From assembly GCA_002722455.1 (NCBI GenBank), contig PBMB01000017.1, forward strand, positions 62,001 through 126,000: a DNA stretch of 64,000 nt, read 5' to 3'. A program made the position numbers and the translations under genes. The notes under the pieces are model-generated. The model was not told where the DNA came from, did not search any database, and saw only the letters and a program-made list of their open reading frames with translations. The DNA comes from Chloroflexota bacterium. Its GTDB lineage: Bacteria > Chloroflexota > Dehalococcoidia > Lucifugimonadales > GCA-2722455. The first letter of the stretch is position 1. Each line of letters begins with the position of its first letter. Of this stretch, positions 45,366-53,430 are shown one piece after another.

Positions 45366-45632
45366 ATGCATTCAGTTAATAAATCCCGCTATGAAAAAAG
45401 TTTGAAAACTTTATATACGATCTTTCAGGATATTTCTAAAACTACAAATCAAGTCTCTAGATCACGATGCCCTTATAAAAACGTTAAATCAAATTGTACA
45501 GCTTCTTTTGGCTGTAGAAATCAACAGAAAATCATTAAATCCAATCAAAGTTATTTAAAATGTATTGGCAGTGACAATCTTAATTATCAGGATGCATGGC
45601 AAAATTCACCAATAACACCTGCTAGTAAATAA
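45366..45632 (+). CDS. Small four-cysteine protein following the corrinoid gene
   Basis: An 88-residue basic protein, starting 4 bases after the corrinoid stop. It has exactly four cysteines in the order C-x8-C-x5-C-x15-C (RCPYKN, NCTASFGC, KCIG), a likely zinc or iron-sulfur site, and ends with NLNYQDAW, which looks conserved. I do not know the family. Tight coupling to the corrinoid gene suggests it is an electron carrier, a chaperone or an accessory subunit for the corrinoid protein. Codon use and base composition are like its neighbours. Confidence 0.6.
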   Translation: MHSVNKSRYEKSLKTLYTIFQDISKTTNQVSRSRCPYKNVKSNCTASFGCRNQQKIIKSNQSYLKCIGSDNLNYQDAWQNSPITPASK

Positions 45633-45759
45633 CCATCTTAATTAACAAATACTATTCTATCTATTCTTGGCGAAATTGGATAAAATCATAAAAATCCAAT
45701 TAATATTATTTATTATCCAACAAACATAAGATTATGACTACAGATATACTAATACTACA

Positions 45760-47379
45760 ATGCTAATACTTGGTAACAAAAAGGCAAATCTAGTAACCGG
45801 AAAATCCATATTTGATTATGCAGATGACTTGAAAGTTCGTGTGCCAACTTCTTGTGGTCGTAGTGGTAAATGCCATGAATGCATAGTAGAAATCAAAAAC
45901 GGATACAATAAACTAACACAACCCACAAACAAAGAGTCTTTTCTTAAAGAACCATATCGCTTAGCTTGTCAAACTAAAATAGATTCAACAGATGAACCGA
46001 TAGAGGTATCTGTTTTAAAAAGACAACCTCGAATATTAGTAGATTCTAAAATGTCTAGTAATTACCCATCTTTTTCTCCCACAATTAAAAAAATTGGAAA
46101 TTATGTATTTCACAATGAAGCACAAATTGATACTTATAAAGATTGTATTTACGGTCTTGCCATAGATTTAGGCACAACCACAGTAGCAATGAACCTCGTA
46201 AATCTTGAATCAGGAGAGATTATAACTACTACATCATTTGAAAACCCACAAAAATTTGGTGGAAGTGATGTTATGAATAGAATTTCTTACGATTCAACTG
46301 AATTTCAGGGTGAATTGCAAAAAGTGATTATATCTTCAATCAATTTTGAAATTGGAGAACTATCGCGACGACTTAAATTTCATAGAAGAAGAATATATGA
46401 AATCGTTATTGTTGGTAATTCAACTATGAGGGACATCTTTTTTGGTTTAAACGTACAAACAATTGGAGAAAAACCATATAAGTCTACCACTGAACTAGAA
46501 TTTGAAAAGGGTACAAAGTCATCTACAACGCTTGAAACTCGTGCAAAATCAATTGGTCTTCGAATATTTCCAAACGCACCCATATATGGTGGTCCGCTAA
46601 TTGGATGCCATATTGGATCTGATATAGCAGCAGGTATGGCTACACTCAATTTTGAAAAAAGCGAAAAACATATTATGCTGATAGATATCGGGACAAATAC
46701 AGAAGTAGTAATCGGCAACAGCAATCATATAATTGCTGCATCATGTCCAGCAGGCCCTGCATTTGAAGGAAATGGTATTGTATATGGAATGCCTGGATAT
46801 GATGGTGCAATTGAAAAAATTAATATTGCTAACGGAACAATAAAATATCAAACGATTGGGGGAGTTGAACCTCAGGGCATTTGTGGCTCAGGGTTAATCG
46901 ACTTATTAGCTAATCTTAGGAATAATGATCTAATGAACCCTCTTGGGGTTTTTAAAGATACATCAAATGAATATATCTTTGCACCAAAACAGCAAATGTC
47001 TATATCTCGTTCTGATATAAGTATTCTTGCACAAGCTAAATCAGCCAATTACTGTGGTCAATATATTGCCCTTAGATCTTATGGAATTCCTTTAAATAAA
47101 ATAGAAAAACTATATTTAGCTGGTGGATTTGCAAATTATATTTCTATAGATAACGCTATTGATATAGGCTTCTTGGCTAATATAGACCCTTTACGTATTG
47201 AAAAAATCGGTAATTCTGCACTACATGGTGCGACTATCTTATTGCTTTCAAAAGAAAAACGATCTTCCATCGAACAGCTAGTACCAAAAATTGAACATAT
47301 TGAACTCGAAACTACACCAGATTTTTTTGATATCTTTGTAGAAGGATGTCAGTTCAAACCAATGATAGATATCAAATAA
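45760..47379 (+). CDS. Ferredoxin-ASKHA reductive activator of corrinoid proteins (RACE/RamA-like, DUF4445)
   Basis: An ATP-dependent enzyme that re-reduces inactive Co(II) corrinoid to Co(I). The N-terminus has a [2Fe-2S] ferredoxin domain with Cys32, Cys38, Cys41 and Cys70 (TSCGRSGKCHECIVE, RLACQT). A linker is followed by the ASKHA ATPase fold, with GLAIDLGTTTVAMNLVNLE, HIMLIDIGTNTEVVIG and KLYLAGGFANYIS. Length 539. No clear ribosome site precedes the ATG at 45760. Its presence shows that the corrinoid protein here relies on ATP-driven rather than SAM-dependent reactivation. Confidence 0.9.
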   Translation: MLILGNKKANLVTGKSIFDYADDLKVRVPTSCGRSGKCHECIVEIKNGYNKLTQPTNKESFLKEPYRLACQTKIDSTDEPIEVSVLKRQPRILVDSKMSSNYPSFSPTIKKIGNYVFHNEAQIDTYKDCIYGLAIDLGTTTVAMNLVNLESGEIITTTSFENPQKFGGSDVMNRISYDSTEFQGELQKVIISSINFEIGELSRRLKFHRRRIYEIVIVGNSTMRDIFFGLNVQTIGEKPYKSTTELEFEKGTKSSTTLETRAKSIGLRIFPNAPIYGGPLIGCHIGSDIAAGMATLNFEKSEKHIMLIDIGTNTEVVIGNSNHIIAASCPAGPAFEGNGIVYGMPGYDGAIEKINIANGTIKYQTIGGVEPQGICGSGLIDLLANLRNNDLMNPLGVFKDTSNEYIFAPKQQMSISRSDISILAQAKSANYCGQYIALRSYGIPLNKIEKLYLAGGFANYISIDNAIDIGFLANIDPLRIEKIGNSALHGATILLLSKEKRSSIEQLVPKIEHIELETTPDFFDIFVEGCQFKPMIDIK

Positions 47380-47398
47380 TAAACATCAGGAGGTATTT

Positions 47399-48394
47399 AT
47401 GAATCCAACCGTACTTATTACTGATTACGTATGGCCATCGATAGATGCAGAAAAACGTATATTGAAAGAAATTAATGCAAATATTTTAATTGCCCCTACA
47501 GGTGACGAATCAACATTAATTAAAATGGCAACTAAAGCAGATGCTATAATTACATGTTTTGCGCAAGTAACTGACAAGGTTATTCTCTCTGCAAAAAACT
47601 GTAAAATAATTAGTCGTTATGGAGTAGGTGTTGACAATATTAATGTTGACACAGCCACGAAAGAAAATATTATCGTAACTTATGTACCTGATTATTGCAT
47701 ACCTGAAGTATCGGATCATGTTATAGCAATGATGTTAACGTGGAATCGTAAAATCCTTAAACACCATAACCAAACAAAAACACAAGGATGGAGTAGTGTT
47801 TCGTTGAATGACAGAATAATGCGTCTTAACGATAAATATCTAGGGATAATTGGATATGGTAGGATTGGCAAAACTGTTGCGTCCAAAGCTAGTGCATTCG
47901 GTTTAAATATATTAGTATATGACCCTCTGATTCCAGAAGAAACACAAGATTCATTGGTAACATTTGTATCACTTGAAGAACTACTAACAAAATGTCATTT
48001 CATAACTTTACATGCACCTCTGTTAGAAAGCACAAAAGATTTAATGAATGAAGACCAATTCTCTCTTATGAGGCCTGATGCTTTTTTAATTAATGCAGCA
48101 AGAGGTGGTTTAATTAATGAAAAAGCCTTATATAATGCTATTACTTCTAAGAAAATCGCTGGCGCTGGACTAGATGTACTAGTAGACATTGACCCGCCCA
48201 TTGATCATCGGATTATTAATCTCGAAAATGTAATTATCACCCCCCATACTGCTTTCTTTTCCCAAGAATCTGTCATTGAACTAGAAGAAAGGGCTGCAAA
48301 AGAAGTAGTACGTGTAATTAAAGGAGAAATGCCAGATAATATTATTAATCCTAATGTTATCAGTACTTCAAGGGCAAATATAACAACTAAATAA
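47399..48394 (+). CDS. D-isomer-specific 2-hydroxyacid dehydrogenase (CtBP / PGDH-like)
   Basis: An NAD-dependent dehydrogenase reducing or oxidising a 2-hydroxyacid. The NAD motif is GIIGYGRIGKTVASKA, with the catalytic Arg in INAARGGLINEKAL and the His in ITPHTAFFSQES. The sequence resembles C-terminal-binding-protein type phosphoglycerate dehydrogenases, but the ACT domain of SerA is absent (331 residues). A strong AGGAGG lies at 47388-47393. It closes the methyl-transfer cluster. If it is a 3-phosphoglycerate dehydrogenase, it could supply serine-derived C1 units, but a different hydroxyacid is equally possible. Confidence 0.8.
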   Translation: MNPTVLITDYVWPSIDAEKRILKEINANILIAPTGDESTLIKMATKADAIITCFAQVTDKVILSAKNCKIISRYGVGVDNINVDTATKENIIVTYVPDYCIPEVSDHVIAMMLTWNRKILKHHNQTKTQGWSSVSLNDRIMRLNDKYLGIIGYGRIGKTVASKASAFGLNILVYDPLIPEETQDSLVTFVSLEELLTKCHFITLHAPLLESTKDLMNEDQFSLMRPDAFLINAARGGLINEKALYNAITSKKIAGAGLDVLVDIDPPIDHRIINLENVIITPHTAFFSQESVIELEERAAKEVVRVIKGEMPDNIINPNVISTSRANITTK

Positions 48395-48604
48395 TTGTAT
48401 TCAAACCTAAGAATTCAATTAACCAAACATATCTACTATAGTAAATCAATGTCCTATGTGATAGAATAAATCTAATTTAATAACATAATAAATAATGAAA
48501 ACTAGCAAAGTTAAGGCCTGTTTTTATCATAGATAGTATGTTACTGTAATCGTATTATTATAAGAATTAGAACCTTTCTCTCGTAGCAGGAGGAACAAGA
48601 AAAA

Positions 48605-49717
48605 ATGACCAAATTGAAGTTAATATTATCAATCTCTCTTATTATTGGTGTAGCAATTCCAACGTTACATGTATATGCTGCGTCAAGCACAACTGGTACT
48701 GCTATTATATTTGACTCACTTTCAAAAAGTGATGCAATTGTTTACTCTATCGAAAATGCTGTTACCCCAGATAGTGGTAAAGAATTAGTTGGATGGCTAG
48801 TATCAGATGATGCAAAAACAAATAAATCGACTGGTGCAATGACTATCTCGGATACTGGTGCAATTGCACATACTTTCGACCAATCATCTACTGGGTACAA
48901 TGGTGATAATTTGCTCGATTCTTTTGCAAGTATAGTTATCACTCAAGAAACTATTGGGTCTAATCCTACTGCACCATCAAGTAATATCGTTCATTCATAT
49001 TCAGTGCCGTCGGGGTCTATTTCTCATATACGTAAATTAACAACCGATTTCACTTCAATAACTTCTGAGCTAAACATTGCTATTACTGAAGCTTCTAAAG
49101 CTTCTAGTTCCTCATCTCTTGCTGCAGGAAATCAAGTGTTAGAAAAAGTAGTTAATGCTATAGAAGGTCCTAACGGTTCAAACTATGGTGATCTTGATAA
49201 AAATGGAACGACAGAATCTGTTGGAGATGGCACAGGGCTTTTAGTTCACTTAGCAGCTGCAACGTCAGCAAATGCTATTAGTGGTGCCGGAGGAAATGCC
49301 ACAGTTGATACTCACGGTAAACTTGTAGACACTAATACAGCGAATGCAAATTCGTTGCTTGTTCAAGCTCGTGATGAAGCTATTGCACTTAGTTCTGAAA
49401 CTAATTCAACTATCTTTAATCTTAATGTTGCTAGAATTGCTGTCCTTTTACAAAATGCTCGCGATGGGATAGATGCTGATGCAAGCGGCACAATAGAATC
49501 AACTACAGGTGAAGGCGCTGTTAGGCAAGCTTATGTAGAAACACAAAAAATGGCTACCTTCAATATAACTGGAGATGCAACTCCGGTAACACCAGTTGTT
49601 GGGACACCTAGTGTTGGAGACTCACTTGTTCCTGTGTCAATTAAATTAGTGCTAGTATTTGCTGCGTTATTATTAGTGATGGGTACTGGTTCGTTATTAG
49701 CAAGAAAACTAATCTAA
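48605..49717 (+). CDS. Exported surface protein with C-terminal membrane anchor and Ca-loop-like motifs
   Basis: A signal peptide (LILSISLIIGVAIPTLHVYAA) precedes an outside domain whose start, with KELVGWLVSDDAK and MTISDTGAIAHTF, resembles the C-terminal domain of anti-sigma factors such as RskA. Two Asp-rich loops follow, DLDKNGTTES and DADASGTIES, like dockerin or EF-hand calcium loops. The C-terminus has PSVGDSLVP, one hydrophobic helix and a basic tail (LLARKLI), the layout of a sortase sorting signal, though without a standard LPxTG. A strong ribosome site (AGGAGG) suggests high expression. Function unknown. Confidence 0.65.
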   Translation: MTKLKLILSISLIIGVAIPTLHVYAASSTTGTAIIFDSLSKSDAIVYSIENAVTPDSGKELVGWLVSDDAKTNKSTGAMTISDTGAIAHTFDQSSTGYNGDNLLDSFASIVITQETIGSNPTAPSSNIVHSYSVPSGSISHIRKLTTDFTSITSELNIAITEASKASSSSSLAAGNQVLEKVVNAIEGPNGSNYGDLDKNGTTESVGDGTGLLVHLAAATSANAISGAGGNATVDTHGKLVDTNTANANSLLVQARDEAIALSSETNSTIFNLNVARIAVLLQNARDGIDADASGTIESTTGEGAVRQAYVETQKMATFNITGDATPVTPVVGTPSVGDSLVPVSIKLVLVFAALLLVMGTGSLLARKLI

Positions 49718-49751
49718 GTATTTTTTGCAAGTAACTGAATCTCCTCCCCGG

Positions 49752-49776
49752 TATATTAGTATTTATTACTAATATA
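49752..49776 (+). terminator. Possible terminator hairpin after the surface-protein gene
   Basis: TATATTAGTA (49752-49761), a 5-base loop and the exact reverse complement (49767-49776), 34 bases after the stop. The stem is AT-rich and the following GATTCATTGTTTTACT is only partly T-rich, so termination would be weak. Confidence 0.35.
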
Positions 49777-49826
49777 GATTCATTGTTTTACTAATAACAT
49801 AATACTGATTAATTAACCAAATATTT

Positions 49827-49970
49827 ATGCATATTACACATATTTTTTCCAATAATGAATTAGTCTGTCTTCAGTATACCTGCGACATATGTGAAAGTGA
49901 GATGTTAGAAATTCAATGCAAGATTATATGTAAGAAATGCGGTTATGCTAGAGATTGTTCAGATCCATAA
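49827..49970 (+). CDS. Small zinc-ribbon protein (47 residues)
   Basis: A short frame with an ATG at 49827 and a TAA at 49968-49970. Six of its seven cysteines are in zinc-ribbon order: YTCDICESE, QCKIICKKCGY, RDCSDP. This closely resembles the tiny stand-alone zinc-ribbon proteins ending C-G-Y-x-x-x-C-S-D found in several phyla. There is no clear ribosome site. Its target is unknown; such proteins may bind nucleic acid or act as adaptors. The cysteine spacing makes a chance frame unlikely. Confidence 0.7.
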   Translation: MHITHIFSNNELVCLQYTCDICESEMLEIQCKIICKKCGYARDCSDP

Positions 49971-50021
49971 TTTAGAAATTATTACATAAAAAAACAATTT
50001 CTATTTTCATAATGGAAAAAG

Positions 50022-50051
50022 TGGTTAGTCTAACCAATATCATTGTATAAT
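50022..50051 (+). promoter_or_regulatory. Putative ilvB promoter with overlapping palindrome
   Basis: A TATAAT box at 50046-50051 lies 44 bases before the TTG start of ilvB. The -35 region is poor and coincides with the palindrome TGGTTAG-T-CTAACCA at 50022-50036. A transcription factor bound there could repress or activate the branched-chain amino acid operon. No leader peptide or T-box was seen. Confidence 0.5.
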
Positions 50052-50095
50052 TTAAATAGACACATTAGCAATAATTAAGATTTAGGAGACCTATA

Positions 50096-51790
50096 TTGAA
50101 ACTTACTGGTTCACAAATGGTATGCGAGTCCTTAATTCAAGAAGGAGTCGATGTTATTTTTGGGCTCCCTGGGGGAGCTATATTACCACTATACCAAACA
50201 TTGCCTGAATATCCAGCTTTACGTCACATATTAGTACGACACGAACAAGGTGCTGCTCACGCTGCAGATGGATACGCTCGTGCAACAGGTAAGCCTGGTG
50301 TCGCATGGGCAACTTCAGGTCCTGGGGCAACAAATCTCGTTACTGGAATTGCAACAGCTCAAATGGATTCTGTACCATTGGTCCTAATAACAGGGCAGGT
50401 AACACGTGCTGCTATCGGGTCTGATGCTTTCCAAGAAACAGATACTACAGGCATTACATTGCCAATAACTAAGCATAATTATCTCGTTATGAACGCAACT
50501 GATATTCCCAGGGTAATTAAAGAAGCATTTCATATTGCATCTACTGGTAGACCTGGTCCTGTACTTATAGATCTTCCTAAAGACGTACTACAAGAATTGG
50601 CAGAATTTAAATACCCTGAAACTTTGAATTTACCTGGATATAAACCAGCTACAGGAGGTCATCCTTCACAAATTACTAAGGCTGCATCTTTAATAAATCA
50701 ATCCAACAAGCCAGTTATATTAGCTGGACATGGAATTATTATTTCAAATGCATTTAACGAATTAAAAGCTCTAGCAGAAAAAGCACAAATCCCTGTTATT
50801 ACAACATTGCTTGGGATCAGTTCTTTCCCAGAAGATCACCTGCTTTCTGTAGGTATGCCTGGTATGCATGGAGTTGCTTATGCAAGCTTAGCAATTGAGG
50901 AATCGGATTTGTTAATTGCTGTAGGTATGCGATTTGACGATAGAATTACAGGTAAACCTAGTGCCTTTGCTACAAATTCAAAAAAGATACATATAGATAT
51001 AGATCCATCTGAAATAGGGAAAAATATAGATGTAGAAGTTCCTATTGTAGGTGATTTAAAAATTGTTTTAGATAAACTAAATACAAAAATTAAACCAAAT
51101 ACTCACAAACAGTGGCTCTCTCAAATTGATGAATTAAAATCTAATCATCCTTCTCTTGACATTCGTGATACTAAAAAATTACTACCTCAATTTGTTATAA
51201 AAGAATTATGGGAGGCTACAAAAGGCGAATCTGTCATCGTAACGGGTGTAGGTCAACATCAAATGTGGGCAGCTCAACATTATCAGTACACAGAACCTAG
51301 AACGTGGATCACGTCAGGTGGATCTGGTGCAATGGGATTTGAAGTTCCAGGCGCAATGGGTGCCCAAGTAGGAGCTCCCTCAAAAGTTGTTTGGTCCATT
51401 GCCGGAGATGGTGGTTTTCAAATGACTATGGGAGAAATAGCGACCATGGTAGAAAATAAGATTCCTGTGAAATTCGCAATTATAAATAATGGAAATCTAG
51501 GAATGGTTCGTCAATGGCAAGAATTTTTCTATAAAAAAGATTATGTAGCAACTATATATAAAAACAACCCTGATTTCACTAAATTGGCTGAGGCATTTAA
51601 TATTCTTGGTATAAGAGTAACGCGTAAAGATCAAGTTAAACCCGCTATTCTTGAGGCTATGGAGTATCCTGGTCCTGTAATTGTCGATTTCGTAGTTGAA
51701 GAAGAAGAAAACGTTTATCCTATGATTCCTGCAGGGCAAACTGTTGGCGACATGGTAGAAGAACCTCGTACGACAAAGGCAAAATTATAA
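50096..51790 (+). CDS. ilvB: Acetolactate synthase, large subunit
   Basis: The catalytic subunit condensing two pyruvates, or pyruvate and 2-oxobutyrate, on thiamine diphosphate: first common step to valine, leucine and isoleucine. Motifs are VIFGLPGGAILPLYQ, the active-site Glu in VRHEQGAAHAADGYAR, the FAD/quinone region VGMRFDDRITG, and the thiamine motif GDGGFQMTMGE to NNGNLGMVRQWQ, the last typical of true AHAS. TTG start with AGGAGA upstream. Length 564. The regulatory subunit gene starts 2 bases later. Confidence 0.96.
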   Translation: MKLTGSQMVCESLIQEGVDVIFGLPGGAILPLYQTLPEYPALRHILVRHEQGAAHAADGYARATGKPGVAWATSGPGATNLVTGIATAQMDSVPLVLITGQVTRAAIGSDAFQETDTTGITLPITKHNYLVMNATDIPRVIKEAFHIASTGRPGPVLIDLPKDVLQELAEFKYPETLNLPGYKPATGGHPSQITKAASLINQSNKPVILAGHGIIISNAFNELKALAEKAQIPVITTLLGISSFPEDHLLSVGMPGMHGVAYASLAIEESDLLIAVGMRFDDRITGKPSAFATNSKKIHIDIDPSEIGKNIDVEVPIVGDLKIVLDKLNTKIKPNTHKQWLSQIDELKSNHPSLDIRDTKKLLPQFVIKELWEATKGESVIVTGVGQHQMWAAQHYQYTEPRTWITSGGSGAMGFEVPGAMGAQVGAPSKVVWSIAGDGGFQMTMGEIATMVENKIPVKFAIINNGNLGMVRQWQEFFYKKDYVATIYKNNPDFTKLAEAFNILGIRVTRKDQVKPAILEAMEYPGPVIVDFVVEEEENVYPMIPAGQTVGDMVEEPRTTKAKL

Positions 51791-51792
51791 TT

Positions 51793-52362
51793 ATGAATAA
51801 TCATTCCCAAACATCAAAACACACTATTTCTGCTTTGGTTCTAGATAAACCTGGAGTACTTAATCGAATTTCAAGTATGTTTAGAAGAAGAGGGTTTAAT
51901 ATTGCTAGCTTAGCTGTCGGTCAAAGCGAAAACCCAGATCTTTCTCGAATGACTTTTGTCGTAGTAGGAAATAACTCTGTTGTTGAACAAGTAACTAAGC
52001 ATTTAAATAAACTAATTGATGTGATCAAAGTATTAGATTTATCATCTGAAAACGTAATATCTCGTGAATTAGCCTTGTTTCGAATAAATTCTTCATCTCA
52101 AGCCCGTAGTGAGATAATGAATTTATCTAATATTTTCCGTGCTAATGTAGTTGATATAGCTCGTAATACTATGATACTTGAAATTACTGGAGATGAAGAA
52201 AAAATTGTTGCTTTTGAAGAAATGCTACGTCCATTCGGTATTATCGAAATTATGAGAACGGGGACTATATCTCTGAAACGTGGGATGGATGCATCAACAT
52301 CTCTACCACAACCTAAAGAAAGAAAAAATCAATCCAGCTGGGGAGAAGCTGCATCAGTATAG
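51793..52362 (+). CDS. ilvN: Acetolactate synthase, small (regulatory) subunit
   Basis: The ACT-domain subunit that raises catalytic activity and senses valine. The N-terminal ACT domain reads ISALVLDKPGVLNRISSMF and FNIASLAVGQSENPDLSRMT; the second half, with FRANVVDIARNTMILEITG and RPFGIIEIMRTGTISLKRG, is the IlvN/IlvH C-terminal domain. Length 189 includes a short extra tail rich in Pro, Lys and Ser. The tight 2-base spacing to ilvB implies coupled translation and equal stoichiometry. Confidence 0.95.
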   Translation: MNNHSQTSKHTISALVLDKPGVLNRISSMFRRRGFNIASLAVGQSENPDLSRMTFVVVGNNSVVEQVTKHLNKLIDVIKVLDLSSENVISRELALFRINSSSQARSEIMNLSNIFRANVVDIARNTMILEITGDEEKIVAFEEMLRPFGIIEIMRTGTISLKRGMDASTSLPQPKERKNQSSWGEAASV

Positions 52363-52385
52363 CAAATTAGAGGAGAAATATTTCA

Positions 52386-53384
52386 ATGACGACTATTTAT
52401 TATAATAATGACGCTAACCTTGATTTACTAAAAAACAAAGTTATAGGTATCATAGGTTATGGAAGCCAAGGACATGCACATGCCCTAAACTTAAAAGATA
52501 ACGGTCAAAATGTATTAATAGGATTATATCAAGGAAGTAAAAGTTGGGAAAAAGCTGTTTCTGACGGACTAGAAGTTACTCTTGTAGATGATTTAGCCAA
52601 AAGAGCAGACATAATCATGATGTTGCTACCAGACCACACTATGGCATCAGTATATAAGGAATCTATAGAACCTTACCTGTCAACTGATAAGACGCTTATG
52701 TTTGCCCATGGATTTAATATACATTATAAAGCTATTGTTCCACCCAACAATGTTGATGTTTCAATGGTTGCACCTAAGGCTCCTGGCCATAGAATGCGTG
52801 AGGTTTTCATAAAGGACTCAGGAGTTCCTGGTTTATTAGCGATCCATAACGATGCTTCTGGAAAAGCAAAAGAAATTGCATTAGCTTATTCAAAAGGTGT
52901 TGGTTGTACTAGGGCAGGTGTACTCAATACAACCTTTAAAGAAGAAACTGAAACAGACTTATTTGGAGAACAAACAATATTGTGTGGCGGAGTAACAGCT
53001 TTAATTAAAGCTGGCTTTGAAACCTTAATCGAAGCTGGATATCAACCTGAGTCTGCTTATTTTGAGTGTATGCATGAGTTGAAGCTTATAGTTGATTTAC
53101 TTTACCAAGGTGGAATGGAATATATGCGCTATTCAGTCAGTGACACAGCAGAATATGGAGATTATTCTAGAGGACCTATGGTGATTGATTCTTCTGTCAA
53201 AGAAAAAATGAAAGATGTATTGAAGTCAATCCAGGATGGAAGCTTTGCTCGAGAATGGATCGCTGAAAATGATGAAGGTCGTGCACGTTTCAATCAACTC
53301 AGAAAATCAAATGCTCAACACCCTATCGAAGTCGTAGGTAAAGAATTAAGGGGTATGATGAGTTTTCTGAATGACTCAGATTAA
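52386..53384 (+). CDS. ilvC: Ketol-acid reductoisomerase (class I)
   Basis: IlvC isomerises and reduces acetolactate with NADPH. The cofactor motif is [20 protein letters not shown]. The Mg-binding and catalytic segments are [13 protein letters not shown] and the Glu in [16 protein letters not shown], then [12 protein letters not shown]. Length 332 corresponds to the short class I enzyme. GAGGAG precedes the ATG. It lies 23 bases after ilvN and 46 before leuA. Confidence 0.96.
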   Translation: MTTIYYNNDANLDLLKNKVIGIIGYGSQGHAHALNLKDNGQNVLIGLYQGSKSWEKAVSDGLEVTLVDDLAKRADIIMMLLPDHTMASVYKESIEPYLSTDKTLMFAHGFNIHYKAIVPPNNVDVSMVAPKAPGHRMREVFIKDSGVPGLLAIHNDASGKAKEIALAYSKGVGCTRAGVLNTTFKEETETDLFGEQTILCGGVTALIKAGFETLIEAGYQPESAYFECMHELKLIVDLLYQGGMEYMRYSVSDTAEYGDYSRGPMVIDSSVKEKMKDVLKSIQDGSFAREWIAENDEGRARFNQLRKSNAQHPIEVVGKELRGMMSFLNDSD

Positions 53385-53430
53385 ATGTACTGTGATATAT
53401 GTTGTCACCTAGCAGGAGGAATGATTTCTC

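Noticed and set aside
45668-45700. 8-bp inverted repeat between the four-cysteine protein and the reactivator genes
   Set aside because: Stem too short and AT-rich to call a terminator, and no T-run follows.
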